Shown here one piece after another: positions 4,942 through 5,705 of a stretch of 5,705 nucleotides of DNA (its first letter is position 1; the number at the start of each line of letters is the position of its first letter). A program made the translations under genes and the position numbers. Location: contig JAHEAS010000261.1 of NCBI GenBank assembly GCA_024642645.1, positions 1 to 5,705 of the forward strand. Direction: 5' to 3'. A model generated the notes under the pieces. The model did no database searches, was not told the origin of the DNA, and was given only the letters and a program-made list of their open reading frames with translations. The stretch is from Saprospirales bacterium (GTDB lineage: Bacteria > Bacteroidota > Bacteroidia > Chitinophagales > Saprospiraceae).

Positions 4942-5705
4942 TTACTTCACAGGCACATAGCCGCTTTCCGAAACATGCTGTTGTCCAACATCAGACATTA
5001 CATAGTCAACGAATGCTTTGACTTTGCCTTCGTTTTTTCCATCATAGAAATAATAGAGTGGACGGGCTACAGGGTAGCTCTTGTCTTTTGCACCTTGGAT
5101 GGATGGAGCTACGAAAGTTTTGCCAGCATCATAGGAAACAGAAACTGCCTTTACACTTGGCGTCATGTACGCCAAGCCGATGTAGCCGATTGCGCCTTTT
5201 GTTTGGCTGATGGACTGCACGATTGCACCCGTGGCAGGCATGTTCAGCACGGAGGAAGCGTAGTTTTTCTTGTCCATAACGTGCTCCTTGAAGAACTCGT
5301 AAGTGCCCGAAGAACTCTCACGGCTGTAGGCCACGATAGGTGCATCATCGCCTCCTACTTCCTTCCAGTTTTTGACTTCGCCGGTAAAAATTTTCTCTAG
5401 TTGCTCACGTGTTAGCTGTCCCACCTTATTGTCAGGGTGAACGATGACCGAGAGTGCATCGAAGCCAATGGTCACCTCTTTGAGGTCCATTCCTTTGTCT
5501 GTGAACTTCAAGCGCTCGTCCGTTTTCAGGTCACGGGAGGACATGCAGATGTCCGTAGAACCGTCCATCAGCGCTGTGATGCCTGTGCCAGAGCCTCCGC
5601 CCACGACCGTGATGGCTGCACCAGCGTTGGTTTTCATGAACTCTTCGGCCTCTTTTTGGCTGAGGGGCAGCACCGTGTCGGAACCTTTAACAGCGATGGA
5701 AGTAG
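4942..5705 (-). CDS. pstS: Phosphate-binding protein PstS (5' end beyond window)
   Basis: The frame is open to the right edge and 253 residues are visible, beginning TSIAVKGSDTVLPLSQ. KGSDTV is the first phosphate-contacting loop of PstS; GGGSGTGITAL, ICMSSRDLK, LSVIVHPDN, EKIFTGEVKNWKEVGG and SRESSSGTYEFF follow in the order usual for this binding-protein family (SSSGT is the second phosphate loop). The protein ends GYVPVK. It binds inorganic phosphate in the periplasm, probably as a lipoprotein or secreted protein, and delivers it to PstC-PstA; the export signal and about 20-40 N-terminal residues lie outside the window. A GTG at 5673-5671 falls inside the conserved GSDTV motif and is not the start. 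First visible gene of the pst operon, followed by a hairpin that may set its expression above pstC. Confidence 0.95.
   Translation of the reverse strand, partial: TSIAVKGSDTVLPLSQKEAEEFMKTNAGAAITVVGGGSGTGITALMDGSTDICMSSRDLKTDERLKFTDKGMDLKEVTIGFDALSVIVHPDNKVGQLTREQLEKIFTGEVKNWKEVGGDDAPIVAYSRESSSGTYEFFKEHVMDKKNYASSVLNMPATGAIVQSISQTKGAIGYIGLAYMTPSVKAVSVSYDAGKTFVAPSIQGAKDKSYPVARPLYYFYDGKNEGKVKAFVDYVMSDVGQQHVSESGYVPVK

Noticed and set aside
4942..5673. Complete PstS starting at GTG 5673
   Set aside because: The GTG is inside the phosphate-binding GSDTV motif and the frame remains open to the window edge, so the gene is cut by the edge.

Overview
The window is a chromosomal segment that looks like Bacteroidota, plausibly a Saprospiraceae-like or related lineage (family level is a guess). 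The pointers are a TolC-type protein with the typical Bacteroidota N-terminus, a 23S-rRNA-intervening-sequence-type four-helix-bundle gene of the kind scattered through Bacteroidota genomes, no clear Shine-Dalgarno sites, one TAnnTTTG promoter-like site, and moderate GC. All recognised genes lie on the minus strand, so transcription runs from right to left.

The main content is a high-affinity phosphate uptake locus in the order pstS (5' end cut by the right edge), pstC, pstA, pstB, phoU. PstS captures phosphate outside the inner membrane, PstC and PstA form the channel, PstB is the ATPase, and PhoU links transporter state to phosphate signalling. Left of phoU is the first ~149 codons of a TolC-family outer-membrane efflux gene that runs off the left edge. 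PstC is unusual: between its first and second membrane segments it carries a PstS-like periplasmic segment that resembles part of the PstS encoded just upstream but lacks the phosphate-binding SSGT stretch.

The pstB-phoU gap is 593 bp and holds a decayed four-helix-bundle gene. It has lost a recognisable start codon and carries a one-base frameshift near its 3' end; reading across the shift restores the usual C-terminus. The relic sits between two same-orientation arrays of an AATGATG-like heptamer, with an inverted array at the pstB stop codon.

The most striking non-coding signal is that the gaps pstC-pstA, pstA-pstB, pstB-relic, relic-phoU and phoU-tolC all contain degenerate tandem repeats with a 7-bp period. 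The unit differs from gap to gap, and four of the five arrays overlap or abut the stop codon of the upstream gene. Three gaps hold inverted arrays able to fold into hairpins. The pstS-pstC gap has no heptamers but has a perfect 12-bp hairpin followed by a T-rich tract, a plausible partial terminator that would let pstS be expressed above the rest. No RNA genes, CRISPR arrays, transposases or reverse transcriptases were seen.
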